DNA from: CALOBA01 sp942491465
GTDB taxonomy: Bacteria; Pseudomonadota; Gammaproteobacteria; Chromatiales; Chromatiaceae
Assembly (NCBI GenBank): GCA_942491465.1
Contig: CALOBA010000030.1
Location: forward strand, 53,285 to 117,284
Direction: 5' to 3'
DNA: 64,000 nt
The notes beneath the pieces are model-generated. The model saw nothing but the letters and a program-made list of their open reading frames with translations, was not told the DNA's origin and did no database searches. The position numbers and the translations under genes are program-made. Below, in pieces: positions 33,458 to 42,346 of the stretch (position 1 is its first letter; every line of letters begins with the position of its first letter).

Positions 33458-34567
33458 ATGCGCATCAAGAAGGTATCGCTGTATCACAAGATCATGCCGA
33501 TGATCTGCGGCAAGTTCTCCTGCTCGCTGGAGCCCGGCACCGAGACGGCCGATGTGGTGATCACCCGCATCGAGACCGAATGCGGCCTGGTCGGCTACGG
33601 CGAGGCCGGCTCGGTGGGCGGCTATCCGAGTTACGCCGCCGGCGCCCTGGCCAGCAGCGCCGAGCTGATCGAGCGTCATCTCATCGCCAAGGACCCGCGC
33701 AACATCAACGACATCCAGTACAGCATGTCGCTGATCGACGGCCACGGCGCCGTCAAGGCCGGCTTCGACATGGCCTGTTGGGACATCCTCGGCAAGGCCC
33801 TCGGCAAGCCGCTCTACGACCTGCTCGGCGGCCGGCTGCGCGAACAGGTGCCGATCTATCGCTCCATCCCCACCATCGCGCCCGCAGAGATGGTCGAGTC
33901 CGTCGGCGACTGGCGCAGCGAGGGCTACCGCATGTTCCAGCTGCGCGTCGGCCACGGCGACCTGCAGGCCGATCTACGTCGGATTGCCGACGTCATCGCC
34001 GAGCGCAGGCAAGGCGAGCTGTTCACCGTGGATGTCGCCGGCCACTGGCGCCGCGACGAGGCCCTCTACGTGCTCAACGCCACCAAGCACCTCGCCTACA
34101 CCATCGAGCAGCCCTGCTGGACCATGGAGGACTGCATGGCCATCCGCGCGCGCACCGGCTTCCCGCTGAAGCTCGACAACAGCCTCAACGGCATCCAGGA
34201 CATCCTGCGCGCCCACTGTGCCGACGCCTGCGAGAGCGTGGTCATCCAGGTCAACAAATACGCCGGCGTCAGCCAGGCCCGCTTTGCCCGCGATATCGCC
34301 GCCGCCGCCGGCCTCGGCATCACCTACGCCACCCAATGGGGCACCGAGATCACCGGCGCCGTGCTGGTGCACCTGGCGCTGACCACGCCGCCGAACCGCT
34401 TCATCAGCACGCTGGACATCCACAACTACTCCAGCCTGACCGTAGCGACCAACGCCCCCATCACCGTCGACAACGGCGCCATGCGGATGGGCAGCGATGC
34501 CCCCGGGCTGGGGGTGGAGGTCGACGACGCCCGCCTGGGCGAGCCGGACCGGGTGATCGAGCGATAA
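33458..34567 (+). CDS. Mandelate racemase/enolase-superfamily protein 1
   Basis: 369 residues, 8 bases after the oxygenase stop. The N-terminal capping domain is MRIKKVSLYHKIMP...GYGEAGSVGGYPSY; FDMACWDILGKALGKPLYDL is the family helix. FQLRVGHGD is the second-strand position, TVDVAGHWRR gives the first metal Asp, TIEQPC the Glu and KLDNSL the third acidic ligand; QVNKYAG has the C-terminal Lys. It looks closest to hydroxyproline/acid-sugar dehydratases. The canonical KxK is LRV here, so the base may come only from the second Lys. Confidence 0.82.
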   Translation: MRIKKVSLYHKIMPMICGKFSCSLEPGTETADVVITRIETECGLVGYGEAGSVGGYPSYAAGALASSAELIERHLIAKDPRNINDIQYSMSLIDGHGAVKAGFDMACWDILGKALGKPLYDLLGGRLREQVPIYRSIPTIAPAEMVESVGDWRSEGYRMFQLRVGHGDLQADLRRIADVIAERRQGELFTVDVAGHWRRDEALYVLNATKHLAYTIEQPCWTMEDCMAIRARTGFPLKLDNSLNGIQDILRAHCADACESVVIQVNKYAGVSQARFARDIAAAAGLGITYATQWGTEITGAVLVHLALTTPPNRFISTLDIHNYSSLTVATNAPITVDNGAMRMGSDAPGLGVEVDDARLGEPDRVIER

Positions 34568-34577
34568 GCCACGGAAA

Positions 34578-36614
34578 ATGATTCCATTCGATGACCATCT
34601 GCGTGTCCTGCTGCCCCCACGCCAGCGCCGCCGGGCCGCGGCCAAGGCGCTCAAGCGGCAATCCAGGTCCGTCGTTGCGACAACGAAGCGCGTCATGTCG
34701 ACCGCGGAGCGCGAGGCGGCGGGCCAGCAGCGCCTGGCCCTGTCGGCCGCGGGGCTGACGGGGCTGGGGCTCTTCGGCCTGCCCATGCTGACGCTGGTCG
34801 GCGTGCCGCTGCTGGCCGTCAACTACGTCTTCATGATGCACCGGGTCTGGCGCTCCTACCGCAGCAAGGGCCGGATCGCGGTCGCGACGCTGGACGCCCT
34901 GTCGCTCAGCTTCGCGCTCGCCATGGGCTACTTCTTCACCGCCAGCCTGCTGTTCGCCGCCTATTTCACGGCCAGCCGGCTGGTGGCGCGCACCGAGCGC
35001 GAGGCGCACGCCGACTTCAGCCGCATCTTCGGCGAGCTGAGCGACACCGTCTGGCTGGTCAAGGACGGCGTCGAGATCGAGACCCCGCTGTCCAGCCTTC
35101 AGGCCGGCGACCGGATTGCCGTGCATGCCGGCGAGATGGTGCCGGTGGACGGCAGCGTGGCGGCCGGAGAAGGCATGCTCGATCAGCACCTGCTCACCGG
35201 AGAGTCCCAACCGGTGGAGAAGAGCGCCGGCGATCCGGTCCTGACCTCCACGCTGGTGATCGCGGGCAGCCTGCAGATCGTCGTCGAGCGCACCGGCGAG
35301 GACAGCATCACCGGGCAGATCGCCCGCACCCTGGAGCACGCCGCGACCTTCAAGCACAAGGTGCAGTCACGCGGGGAGCGACTGGTGGAGCAGGGCGCCT
35401 CCATCACCATGCTCACGTCCGCCGCCGCGCTGCCGATCCTTGGGCTGAGCCAAGCGGTTGCGCTGAGCTACAGCGGCTTCGGCTATCAAATGCGCATGGC
35501 CGCGCCGCTGATGGTGCTGAACTACCTGCGCATCGCCTCCCGCAAGGGGGTCTTGGTCAAGGACGGCCGGGCGCTCGACGGGCTCGCCGCAGTCGACACC
35601 GTCGTCTTCGACAAGACCGGCACCCTCACCGAGGAGGTGCCGCGGGTCGGCAGCATCGTCGCCGCCGCGGGCCATGGGGAGGTCGAGGTGCTGCGCATCG
35701 CCGCGAGCGCCGAGCAGCGCCAGCGCCACCCCATCGCGCAGGCCATCTGCCGGCATGCCCGGCGCGCCGGGCTGGCGCTGCTGGCGCTGCGCGATACCGA
35801 CTATGCCGTCGGCCGCGGGCTGAAGGTCCAGTTGGAGGATGCAGACCGGGCCGACGCGCGGCGCAGCATCCTCATCGGCAGCCGCCGGTTCATGGACGGT
35901 GCCGGCATCGACGTGCCCGCCGACATCGATGCACTGCAGGCGGCGGCCGGGGAGCGCGGCTTCTCGGTGGTCTATATCGCCGAGGACGGCGGCGCGCTCA
36001 TCGGCGCCCTGGAGCTGATCCCGGCGCTGCGGCCGGGCACCAAGGACGCCATCGACGCCTTGCACGGGCTTGGCCTGACCACCTGCATCATCTCCGGCGA
36101 TCAGGCCGGGCCGACGCGCTATTTGGCCGACAGCTTAGGGGTTGATCGCTACTTCGCCGAGACCCTGCCGGACGCCAAGGCCGAGCACATCCGCAACTTG
36201 CAGCAACAGGGCCGCAAGGTCTGCTTCATCGGCGACGGCATCAACGACTCCGTCGCCCTGCAGCAGGCGGACGTCTCCGTCTCGCTGCACGGCGCCGCCA
36301 CCATCGCCCAGGACACCGCGGACATCCTGCTGATGACCCCGGACCTGATGCATGTCCCGCAACTGGTGGCGATGTCCCGCGACCTGCACCGGCGCATGAA
36401 CACCAGCGAGGTCATGAACTACGGCTTCGGCGTCGCCTGCATCGCCGGCGTGCTGGTGCTGGGCATGGGCGTGAGCGGCGCCATCGTCCTCTATTCCGGC
36501 GGGCTGTTGACCAACCTGCTCAACTCCATGACCCCGCTGTTCCTCCAGCGTCGCGCGCGGCCGCTGCCGGCGTCCCGGCTTGATGATCCGGCCCAAGTGA
36601 ATAATCAGGAATAG
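34578..36614 (+). CDS. P-type ATPase without the CPC metal motif
   Basis: 678 residues. Catalytic motifs are intact: LLTGESQPVEK (actuator), VVFDKTGTLTEEV (phosphorylated Asp), RQRHPIAQAI (HP motif) and FIGDGINDSVAL (hinge). About six to eight membrane helices are visible, and no N-terminal HMA domain is present. Where P1B pumps have CPC or a variant, the sequence reads SYSGFGYQMRMAAPLMVL, so the transported ion cannot be predicted. It is 10 bases after enolase 1 and likely exports or imports an ion linked to the pathway product. Confidence 0.88.
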   Translation: MIPFDDHLRVLLPPRQRRRAAAKALKRQSRSVVATTKRVMSTAEREAAGQQRLALSAAGLTGLGLFGLPMLTLVGVPLLAVNYVFMMHRVWRSYRSKGRIAVATLDALSLSFALAMGYFFTASLLFAAYFTASRLVARTEREAHADFSRIFGELSDTVWLVKDGVEIETPLSSLQAGDRIAVHAGEMVPVDGSVAAGEGMLDQHLLTGESQPVEKSAGDPVLTSTLVIAGSLQIVVERTGEDSITGQIARTLEHAATFKHKVQSRGERLVEQGASITMLTSAAALPILGLSQAVALSYSGFGYQMRMAAPLMVLNYLRIASRKGVLVKDGRALDGLAAVDTVVFDKTGTLTEEVPRVGSIVAAAGHGEVEVLRIAASAEQRQRHPIAQAICRHARRAGLALLALRDTDYAVGRGLKVQLEDADRADARRSILIGSRRFMDGAGIDVPADIDALQAAAGERGFSVVYIAEDGGALIGALELIPALRPGTKDAIDALHGLGLTTCIISGDQAGPTRYLADSLGVDRYFAETLPDAKAEHIRNLQQQGRKVCFIGDGINDSVALQQADVSVSLHGAATIAQDTADILLMTPDLMHVPQLVAMSRDLHRRMNTSEVMNYGFGVACIAGVLVLGMGVSGAIVLYSGGLLTNLLNSMTPLFLQRRARPLPASRLDDPAQVNNQE

Positions 36615-36762
36615 GCGTTGCAGTGGTTGCTCGGGTCAGCGAAACCCAGCGTCACGGCCATCGAAAGCTGAACCGCTGTCGGGGTCGGGGCTGCAACACC
36701 TTATTTCTGCAATGTCCCCAAGCCGCCCGGCGGCCCCGAAAACCCATTCCAGGAGCCTCAAA

Positions 36763-37872
36763 ATGCGCATCACCCGAGTCTCGCTCTATCACAAGCACCT
36801 GCCCATGCTGTGCTCGTCGTTCACCTGCTCGCTGGAACCCGGCGTCACCAGCGCCGACGTGGTCATCGTGCGCGTGGAGACCGACGCCGGGCTCACCGGC
36901 TACGGCGAGGCCGGCGCCGTCGGCGGCTACCCCAACTACGCCGCCGGCATCATGGCCGGCAGTGCCGAGCTGATCCGCCGCCACCTCATCCACAAAGACC
37001 CGCGCGACATCAACGCCATCGGCCATCGGATGTCGCTGATCGACGGCCAGGGCTCGATCAAGTCCGCCTTCGACATCGCCTGCTGGGACCTGCTCGGCCA
37101 GGCGCTCGGCCAGCCCCTGTCGGTGCTGCTGGGGGGCAAGCTGCGCGACGCCGTCCCCGTCTATCGCGGCCTGCCGCTGAAGGCCCCGGACGCCATGGGC
37201 AAGGAGGCCGAGACCTGGCGCACCGAGGGCTACCGCATGTTCCTGATGAAGGTCGGCAGCGGCGACCTGGCCGAAGACATCGCCTGCATCGACGCCGTCA
37301 TCGGCAAGCGCCGCCCCGGCGAGCACTACACCGTCGACGCCTCCGGGCGCTGGCGCCCCGAGGAGGCCATCACCGTCCTGCGCGCCGTCGAGCACCACGA
37401 CTTCATTCTTGAACAGCCCTGCTGGACCTACAAGGAATGTCAGGCCGTGCGCCAGCGCACCCACCGCGCCATGAAGCTCGACAACGTCATCACCGACGTC
37501 AACATGGTGCTGCGCGCCCAGGCCGATCGCGCCTGCGAGCTGATGACGCTGAAGATCGACAAGCTCGGGGGCTTAAGCCAAGGACGCATCGCCCGCGACA
37601 TCACCGCCGCCGCCGGCATCGCCGTGACCCTCGAGGCCCAATGGGGCACCGAGATCATGGGCGCCGCCGTCACCCAGCTCGCCCTCACCACCCCCGCCAA
37701 CCGCCTGCTCGCCGCCTCCGACCTGCACACCTACTCCTCGCTCAGCACCGTGCACGGCCAGCCGATCTTCATCGAAGACGGCATGATGGGCATGACCAGC
37801 CAGCTGCCGGGCCTGGGCCTGGACGTCGACCCGGGCAGCCTCGGCGAGCCGGGCTACGTGATCGAGCCCTGA
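36763..37872 (+). CDS. Mandelate racemase/enolase-superfamily protein 2
   Basis: 369 residues, a paralogue of the protein at 33,458 with the same length and near-identical opening (MRITRVSLYHKHLPML). Ribosome site AGGAG at 36,751. Acidic ligands: TVDASGRWRP (Asp), ILEQPC (Glu), KLDNVI (Asp); LKIDKLGG gives the Lys. In the second-strand position it has LMKVGSGD, so here the K-x-G form keeps one basic residue that the first paralogue lacks. It is probably a second dehydratase/racemase working on a related intermediate. Its final codons are copied in the repeat at 43,499. Confidence 0.82.
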   Translation: MRITRVSLYHKHLPMLCSSFTCSLEPGVTSADVVIVRVETDAGLTGYGEAGAVGGYPNYAAGIMAGSAELIRRHLIHKDPRDINAIGHRMSLIDGQGSIKSAFDIACWDLLGQALGQPLSVLLGGKLRDAVPVYRGLPLKAPDAMGKEAETWRTEGYRMFLMKVGSGDLAEDIACIDAVIGKRRPGEHYTVDASGRWRPEEAITVLRAVEHHDFILEQPCWTYKECQAVRQRTHRAMKLDNVITDVNMVLRAQADRACELMTLKIDKLGGLSQGRIARDITAAAGIAVTLEAQWGTEIMGAAVTQLALTTPANRLLAASDLHTYSSLSTVHGQPIFIEDGMMGMTSQLPGLGLDVDPGSLGEPGYVIEP

Positions 37873-37986
37873 GCGCCGGCGCGAGGACTTCAGCGCGTGC
37901 CGAGGCTCCCGCCTCGGCACGCCGTCTTGGCGACTCTGCCGCCCGCGACCGGTCTGCGACGACCGCGGGCTCGCTGCGCATCGACA
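37864..37986. repeat. Dispersed 120-bp repeat, copy A
   Basis: 123 bp nearly identical to 43,509-43,629. It contains the palindrome gtgccgaggctcccgcctcggcac and the dyad cccgcgaccggt/gaccgcggg. The repeat begins in the last codons of enolase 2 (gagccctga includes the stop) and ends where the coding sequence of a ParE toxin is cut. Confidence 0.85.
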
Positions 37987-38153
37987 TCGTATTCCGGCAC
38001 CCGCCGACCCGACAGCGGGAATGCCCCGATCTGCTCTGATCGTTTGGTGATGCGATCGACCATTCGCAGGGCGTAGGTCTCGGAATCCTGCGCGATGTAG
38101 CTGTAAATCGCGTCGAGATGCGCCTCCGCCGATGCAGTCCAGTGGACCTTCAC
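37890..38153 (-). pseudogene. ParE-family toxin, 3' end replaced
   Basis: The N-terminal 52 residues (VHWTASAEAHLDAIYSYIAQ to SGRRVPEYDVDA) are a typical RelE/ParE toxin. After that the frame runs into repeat copy A and codes for Arg/Gly-rich sequence to a stop at 37,890. The last two strands of the toxin fold, normally (I/L)REV...YRVIY...IHGxR, are missing, so it is probably inactive. It starts inside the antitoxin stop (4-base overlap). Confidence 0.7.
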
Positions 38154-38344
38154 TCGGTCAGGCCGTATTTCGCTCTGATCTCCGAGACGTCTTTGGTCCT
38201 GCCTGATCGGCTGTCTTCAAGCCCCTTCTCGATAGCTGCGCGCACATAGATCTCCCGCATCAGGTCATCCCAAGTCGCATCGATCGGAAGTTGATCGATG
38301 AGCTTGTGCGCTTCTTGTTTGCTGACGACGCTTGACATGTTCAT
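38150..38344 (-). CDS. ParE-partner antitoxin
   Basis: 64 residues, MNMSSVVSKQEAHKLIDQLP to AKYGLTE. The pattern EAHKLIDxLPxxATWDDLMxEIYVRxAIExGL is that of small antitoxins paired with RelE/ParE toxins in proteobacteria. It is intact although its toxin is truncated. It is presumably autoregulated from the A/T-rich stretch just upstream (ataattaac). Confidence 0.7.
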   Translation of the reverse strand: MNMSSVVSKQEAHKLIDQLPIDATWDDLMREIYVRAAIEKGLEDSRSGRTKDVSEIRAKYGLTE

Positions 38345-38414
38345 ATAATTAACACCGCTTGATAGAACGAGGAAGACGCTTGGGCGCTCTTGCCCAAAGG
38401 CCGGCAGCTAATCT

Positions 38415-40772
38415 TCATTCGGGCTCTGCTGTACTGCCGCGAACAAGCGGACTGAGGATACTGTACAACCTGCCCATTGCGTCGACTGCCTGTTCGTGTG
38501 CCTGCGGCCAGGTGGAATCATCGGCCCACCCGCCGGGCAAAGTCCTGCCGATCGACGATGCACGACCCTCATCCTTACGTTCCCAATCCAGTGCGCCGTT
38601 GAAGGCTTGCTCTACCGTTTCTCGCTGCGCATAGAGTGAATCGAACAAGCTCTTGTTGGCTGCGGCATTGGGCCCGTCGATGTAGAGCATGGCTCGGGTT
38701 TCATGCTGAGTTACGGAGTAGTTCCACCACATCCCGTCTCGCCGTGTTCCGATCCAATTGTACTTGCTTGGCGAGATGTTGGAATGCAAATCGGACTTGG
38801 TATTCGCGTGATCAAGCAATGCGGCCCAAAACGCAAGCCTAGCCTCGTGCCGATCCGGTCGGTCCGGCACGTCCGGCTCGGGATCGACTCTCGCGATCGG
38901 CTCTCGGACAGGTGGCTTCTCGTCCTCAAGATCCAGACGTGAGGGATTCCAAACCCATTCGGCGATACGGATGTAGAGCTCTTGGCGCTCTTGCTGCCGT
39001 TCGGGACCAAAGCTGTCGCAGTGTTGAAATGGCAGCCCAGTACGCTCAATCAGCGCCACAAAAGACGGATTGTTCCGATATGCCTGGGGGTGCAAGCTGC
39101 GAGCGAGTAGGTTGGCACCGTGAACGCCATAGGCGTTACGCTTTTTCTCGTAGGGCGCATCGCCTACGCTTTGGTTAATGCCTCGCTGCAGCAACAATAG
39201 ACCACCGATGCGATTACGCTGGATCTCGAAGTCCGTCGGATGCGGAAACCAGTCCGTAAACCGCTCGTACTGGTTCTCCCAAATATGCTCGATCTCAAAG
39301 GGCCTACCGCGGCCTTCTGAAATCAGATCCTCGAAGTGCGAGGCAAGGCCGCACTGTGTATCAACCCAATGTGTGATGCGTGCGAGGATATGACGCACTT
39401 GACGAAAGTTCTGTTGATGCAGACGGAACAGCGGCTCGCCGGCGAAGCTCTCCGGCTGCGCCTCGAGCTGCTCACGCAAATACTGTGACAGGCTTTCAAG
39501 GTTTCGTGCACGAAGCTCCTTGGTGAGCTGGAACAGCGTGTATCGCACCGAGGAATAGGCGATCGTTCGGAAGTTCCAAACTCGACGCGCAAGCCAGATG
39601 TCCAGATAATCGGCCACGAGTGAGATCTTTCTTCGCAGCACTTCCGGTGGATCGTCGGGCAACAGTGAGGCGAGCATGGTTTGCGTCTGCAACGTGAGCC
39701 CCCGATCCGCGTTGTAGCGGATCGATTCCCAACCAGGGGTCAGCGTAGCCGCAGCGAGACGGACCTCTGCGTAGCGTTGTGCATAGAAATCCAGATCCCG
39801 CTTGACGAACCGAATAAAACCATCCTCTGCCATCAGTCCGAGGCGACGCTTGTGCTCCCGAACCCAACGGTGGAATTCCGAGCCGATACGCTCATAGTCT
39901 TTGTTCTCCGCGCCCTTCTTGCCGGGCCGGATGCTTTCCGCATGGCAAGCACGCAGCCAATCCTTGAAGAAATCCACATCCTCATCTTCACCGATGTCCC
40001 GTAGCCGCTGCATATGTGCTTTCCAGGTGTTGTTGACATCGCGCTGATCGCCTTCATGGCCGATCTTAGCCAACACATAGCCCTTCAGCATCTCCGGTAG
40101 GCTCAGTGAGAGCCCCCGGTCGTTCATCGTCTCGAAGATGGTATAGGCGTCCTCGTCCGAGTAGGTCTCGATGGCGACTAGATGAACGTTCTGCTTCAGC
40201 CAGTCGATGAAAAACGGCAGTGCGTTGCCGGCTATCTCTTCGGGGAAGTGGTCGCGAATGTTGTCGTAGCGCAGCACAATGTTCCGTACCGACTCGTTCC
40301 AACCTTCCGGGGCGAACGTGCGACCGTCAAGCAATGCCTGCATCACCTCGTTGCGGTCCGCCACATCCAGGTTGAAGCTTTTCCGCCCATAGGTTTCGGA
40401 GTAAATCAGGTTGTGTACCGGCACTTGCTCGTCGCGGTGTGCCTGTAGGCTATTGAGATAAATCAGCAGCAGAGTCAGTGTGGTGAGACGCTGCTGACCA
40501 TCGACAACGTACCAATCACCGCGCTTATGGCTCAGCACCACAGAGCCCAGAAAGTAGTGTCGGTAATGCTCGACCTCGTGGCGCGCGTGGCCTTCCTCAT
40601 AGCTATCCAAGAACTTTCCGGTCAGATCATCGATCAGCTCGCGAACTTGGCGCTCCTTCCAGGCATACTCACGTTGATAGGAATCGATTGCGTACTTGGT
40701 CGTATCCAACAGCTCGCGAATCGAGCGGGCGCGTGCTTCGATGGCCTTTGGGGTTTGTGCGTAGATTCTCAT
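38415..40772 (-). CDS. GmrSD-type restriction endonuclease (DUF262/DUF1524, DUF4268)
   Basis: 785 residues from ATG 40772 (GTG 40784 possible). The DUF262 ParB-like NTPase domain shows YAIDSYQREYAWKERQVREL and VVDGQQRLTTLTLLL; the middle DUF1524 HNH-like domain has RPFEIEHIWENQYERF and NRIGGLLLLQRG; residues of about 640-785 look like DUF4268 (FWAALLDHAN, WWNYSVTQ), a PD-(D/E)XK-related module. This is the single-chain GmrS+GmrD layout of type IV restriction enzymes that cut modified DNA. It lies between two toxin-antitoxin pairs on the same strand, in an accessory island. Confidence 0.85.
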   Translation of the reverse strand: MRIYAQTPKAIEARARSIRELLDTTKYAIDSYQREYAWKERQVRELIDDLTGKFLDSYEEGHARHEVEHYRHYFLGSVVLSHKRGDWYVVDGQQRLTTLTLLLIYLNSLQAHRDEQVPVHNLIYSETYGRKSFNLDVADRNEVMQALLDGRTFAPEGWNESVRNIVLRYDNIRDHFPEEIAGNALPFFIDWLKQNVHLVAIETYSDEDAYTIFETMNDRGLSLSLPEMLKGYVLAKIGHEGDQRDVNNTWKAHMQRLRDIGEDEDVDFFKDWLRACHAESIRPGKKGAENKDYERIGSEFHRWVREHKRRLGLMAEDGFIRFVKRDLDFYAQRYAEVRLAAATLTPGWESIRYNADRGLTLQTQTMLASLLPDDPPEVLRRKISLVADYLDIWLARRVWNFRTIAYSSVRYTLFQLTKELRARNLESLSQYLREQLEAQPESFAGEPLFRLHQQNFRQVRHILARITHWVDTQCGLASHFEDLISEGRGRPFEIEHIWENQYERFTDWFPHPTDFEIQRNRIGGLLLLQRGINQSVGDAPYEKKRNAYGVHGANLLARSLHPQAYRNNPSFVALIERTGLPFQHCDSFGPERQQERQELYIRIAEWVWNPSRLDLEDEKPPVREPIARVDPEPDVPDRPDRHEARLAFWAALLDHANTKSDLHSNISPSKYNWIGTRRDGMWWNYSVTQHETRAMLYIDGPNAAANKSLFDSLYAQRETVEQAFNGALDWERKDEGRASSIGRTLPGGWADDSTWPQAHEQAVDAMGRLYSILSPLVRGSTAEPE

Positions 40773-40832
40773 GTGCAATAACACTCCAGTTGGTCCGAGC
40801 CACGCGCGCCTCCGGGCTCGGCAACGTCCGAA

Positions 40833-41162
40833 CTACTCCGTTCCCAGCTCCCGCAGGACTTCAGGATGCCGCTCCGCGACACGGAGCAGGGTCTTGGCAG
40901 CGCCGCTCGGCTGGCGCCGGCCTTGCTCCCAGTCTTGCAGGGTGCGTTTGGAGATGCCCAACAGGCTCGCGAATCGTGCTTGGGACAGCTTCGCGGCCAG
41001 TCGTGCTCTGGTGACGGGGGACTCGACGACTTGGCCGTCGCGGACGATGGTCACGCGGCCTAGTCGACCTGCTTGGAGGTCGTCGACCGAGTCCAACAGT
41101 TCCGCGTTCAGGTCGCGCTCGGCATCGCGTTGCAGCAACGCATCTTCAGTCAATCTCGGCAT
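40833..41162 (-). CDS. HigA-like XRE antitoxin
   Basis: 109 residues from ATG 41162. The helix-turn-helix AKLSQARFASLLGISKRTLQDWEQGRRQPSG spans about residues 60-90 (shown to 20: FASLLGISKRTLQDWEQGRR). The N-terminus is Asp/Glu/Leu-rich. It overlaps the toxin gene by 17 bases, toxin first, as in HigBA/NadS systems. It likely represses its own operon. Confidence 0.82.
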   Translation of the reverse strand: MPRLTEDALLQRDAERDLNAELLDSVDDLQAGRLGRVTIVRDGQVVESPVTRARLAAKLSQARFASLLGISKRTLQDWEQGRRQPSGAAKTLLRVAERHPEVLRELGTE

Positions 41163-41469
41163 GATCGGCAATCTCTCTGAGGGTGTAGAGGGTGGCCGCG
41201 GCGATGTTCTCGCGTGCACTTTTTGCGTAGACCGTCAGCAGCCAGATGCGACCTTTGGCGTCCTGCACGTAGTACAGGATTCGCAGTCCGCCGCGTTTGC
41301 CCATCCCCGGGCGGGACCAGCGCAGCTTCCGAACGCCACCGGTTGCCGGCACCACGTCGCCTGCTCGGGGGTTCGCGGCGAGATGGGTCTGCAGTTCCAC
41401 AAGGTCGCCGTCGTCGAAGTAGTCGCCAGCGTAGCGGGTGAATAAGGGCAGCTCGACGAAGGTGTGCAT
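41146..41469 (-). CDS. HigB/RelE-type toxin
   Basis: 107 residues. HTFVELPLFTRYAGDYFDDG, GGVRKLRWSRPGMGKRGGLR and ILYYVQDAKGRIWLLTVYAK are the hallmarks of RelE-superfamily mRNA interferases of the HigB-2/DUF1044 group. It is first in the operon and overlaps its antitoxin. I chose ATG 41469 because the longer frame upstream runs into tandem repeats. The protein is full length, so the pair is probably functional. Confidence 0.82.
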   Translation of the reverse strand: MHTFVELPLFTRYAGDYFDDGDLVELQTHLAANPRAGDVVPATGGVRKLRWSRPGMGKRGGLRILYYVQDAKGRIWLLTVYAKSARENIAAATLYTLREIADHAEID

Positions 41470-41550
41470 GCCCTGATCATACGGCAATGCCGGACAATCG
41501 CAAGCCCTGACGCTGCCAAGCCCAATTCGGCGCTGGCGGGTTCGGGTGGG

Positions 41551-41693
41551 GGTTCGGGGTTCGGGGTCGGACCAAGCCAACGGGGTTCGGGGTCGGACCA
41601 AGCCAACCAACTGAGCTCGTTTTAATCGGGTTGAACGGGTCGGACCAAGCCAAACGGGTTCGGGGTCGGACCAAGCCAACCAACTGAACTCGC
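41551..41693. repeat. Degenerate tandem repeat, 23-bp unit
   Basis: Unit ggttcggggtcggaccaagc plus caa at 41,558-41,580, 41,584-41,606 and 41,657-41,679, and a shortened one at about 41,637-41,653. The last full-length units are followed by caactgagctcg or caactgaactcg. No spacer regularity, so not CRISPR-like. The 41,470-41,830 gap holds nothing else I can name. Confidence 0.7.
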
Positions 41694-41829
41694 ATCAATT
41701 TCTTCCCGCAAGCGGCTGTTTTCGGGCGTTAGCGGGTCAATTTCGGTGCCGAAAGCACCGCCTTAAGGGGTTCGATCGCGGCGATGGTGGAGTGTCGTCG
41801 CGATCGCCGTGGCGGTCGGCCGCGCCGCA

Positions 41830-42243
41830 TCAGTTACCGACGCGCCAGCGCCGGCGCAGGGTGGCGATGCCCGCGGCGCCGGTGGCGAGCAAGGCCAGGG
41901 TGAAGGTCGCCGGCACCGGGGTTCCTTCGCCGGCGGCGAAGGCGTTGTAGCTGTTGCCGCCGGTGATCCAGGACCGGAAGATGCCGGCGGCGAGCATCCG
42001 CATGGCCAGGCCGGTGCTGCTGCGCGGCAGGCCGGAGACGATGTTGACGCAATCGCGCCAGTTGGCCGGTAAGCCGGACTTGTCGACCAGGGCCGCGGGG
42101 CGCGGTGCGGCGTCCAGGGCGATACGCCCGGCCTCCTGGTCCACTTCGGGGGCGAGCTGCTCGGTGAGCCCCTCCAGCATGAGCTGGGCGTCGGCGACCC
42201 GCGCCAAGCGCCGCTGCGGGGTGAGGGCGAGGATCTCGCGCAC
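41830..42243 (-). pseudogene. Sulfotransferase fragment joined to a PEP-CTERM tail
   Basis: One open frame of 137 residues made of two unrelated parts. CVNIVSGLPRSSTGLAMRML is the PAPS-binding start of a sulfotransferase (normally SGLPRSGTS). Shortly after, the frame becomes NSYNAFAAGEGTPVPATFTL followed by ALLATGAAGIATLRRRW, a PEP-CTERM-like sorting signal: Pro-rich motif, hydrophobic helix, Arg cluster. Neither half is complete, so this is a deletion product. It supports the presence of an exosortase system in the genome, consistent with the PrsT-like gene. Confidence 0.55.
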
Positions 42244-42346
42244 CAGCCGGCAGTGCTCGCGCGAGGCGGCCAGGTCTTACCCGCAGCGCAGGCGGTAGCG
42301 GGCCAGCACCCGGTGCGCGCTCGAAATTGGGGTACTCGATGCCTGT

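Noticed and set aside
41551..41693. Possible CRISPR array
   Set aside because: Units are immediately adjacent or irregularly spaced and not separated by unique spacers of constant length; no cas genes nearby.
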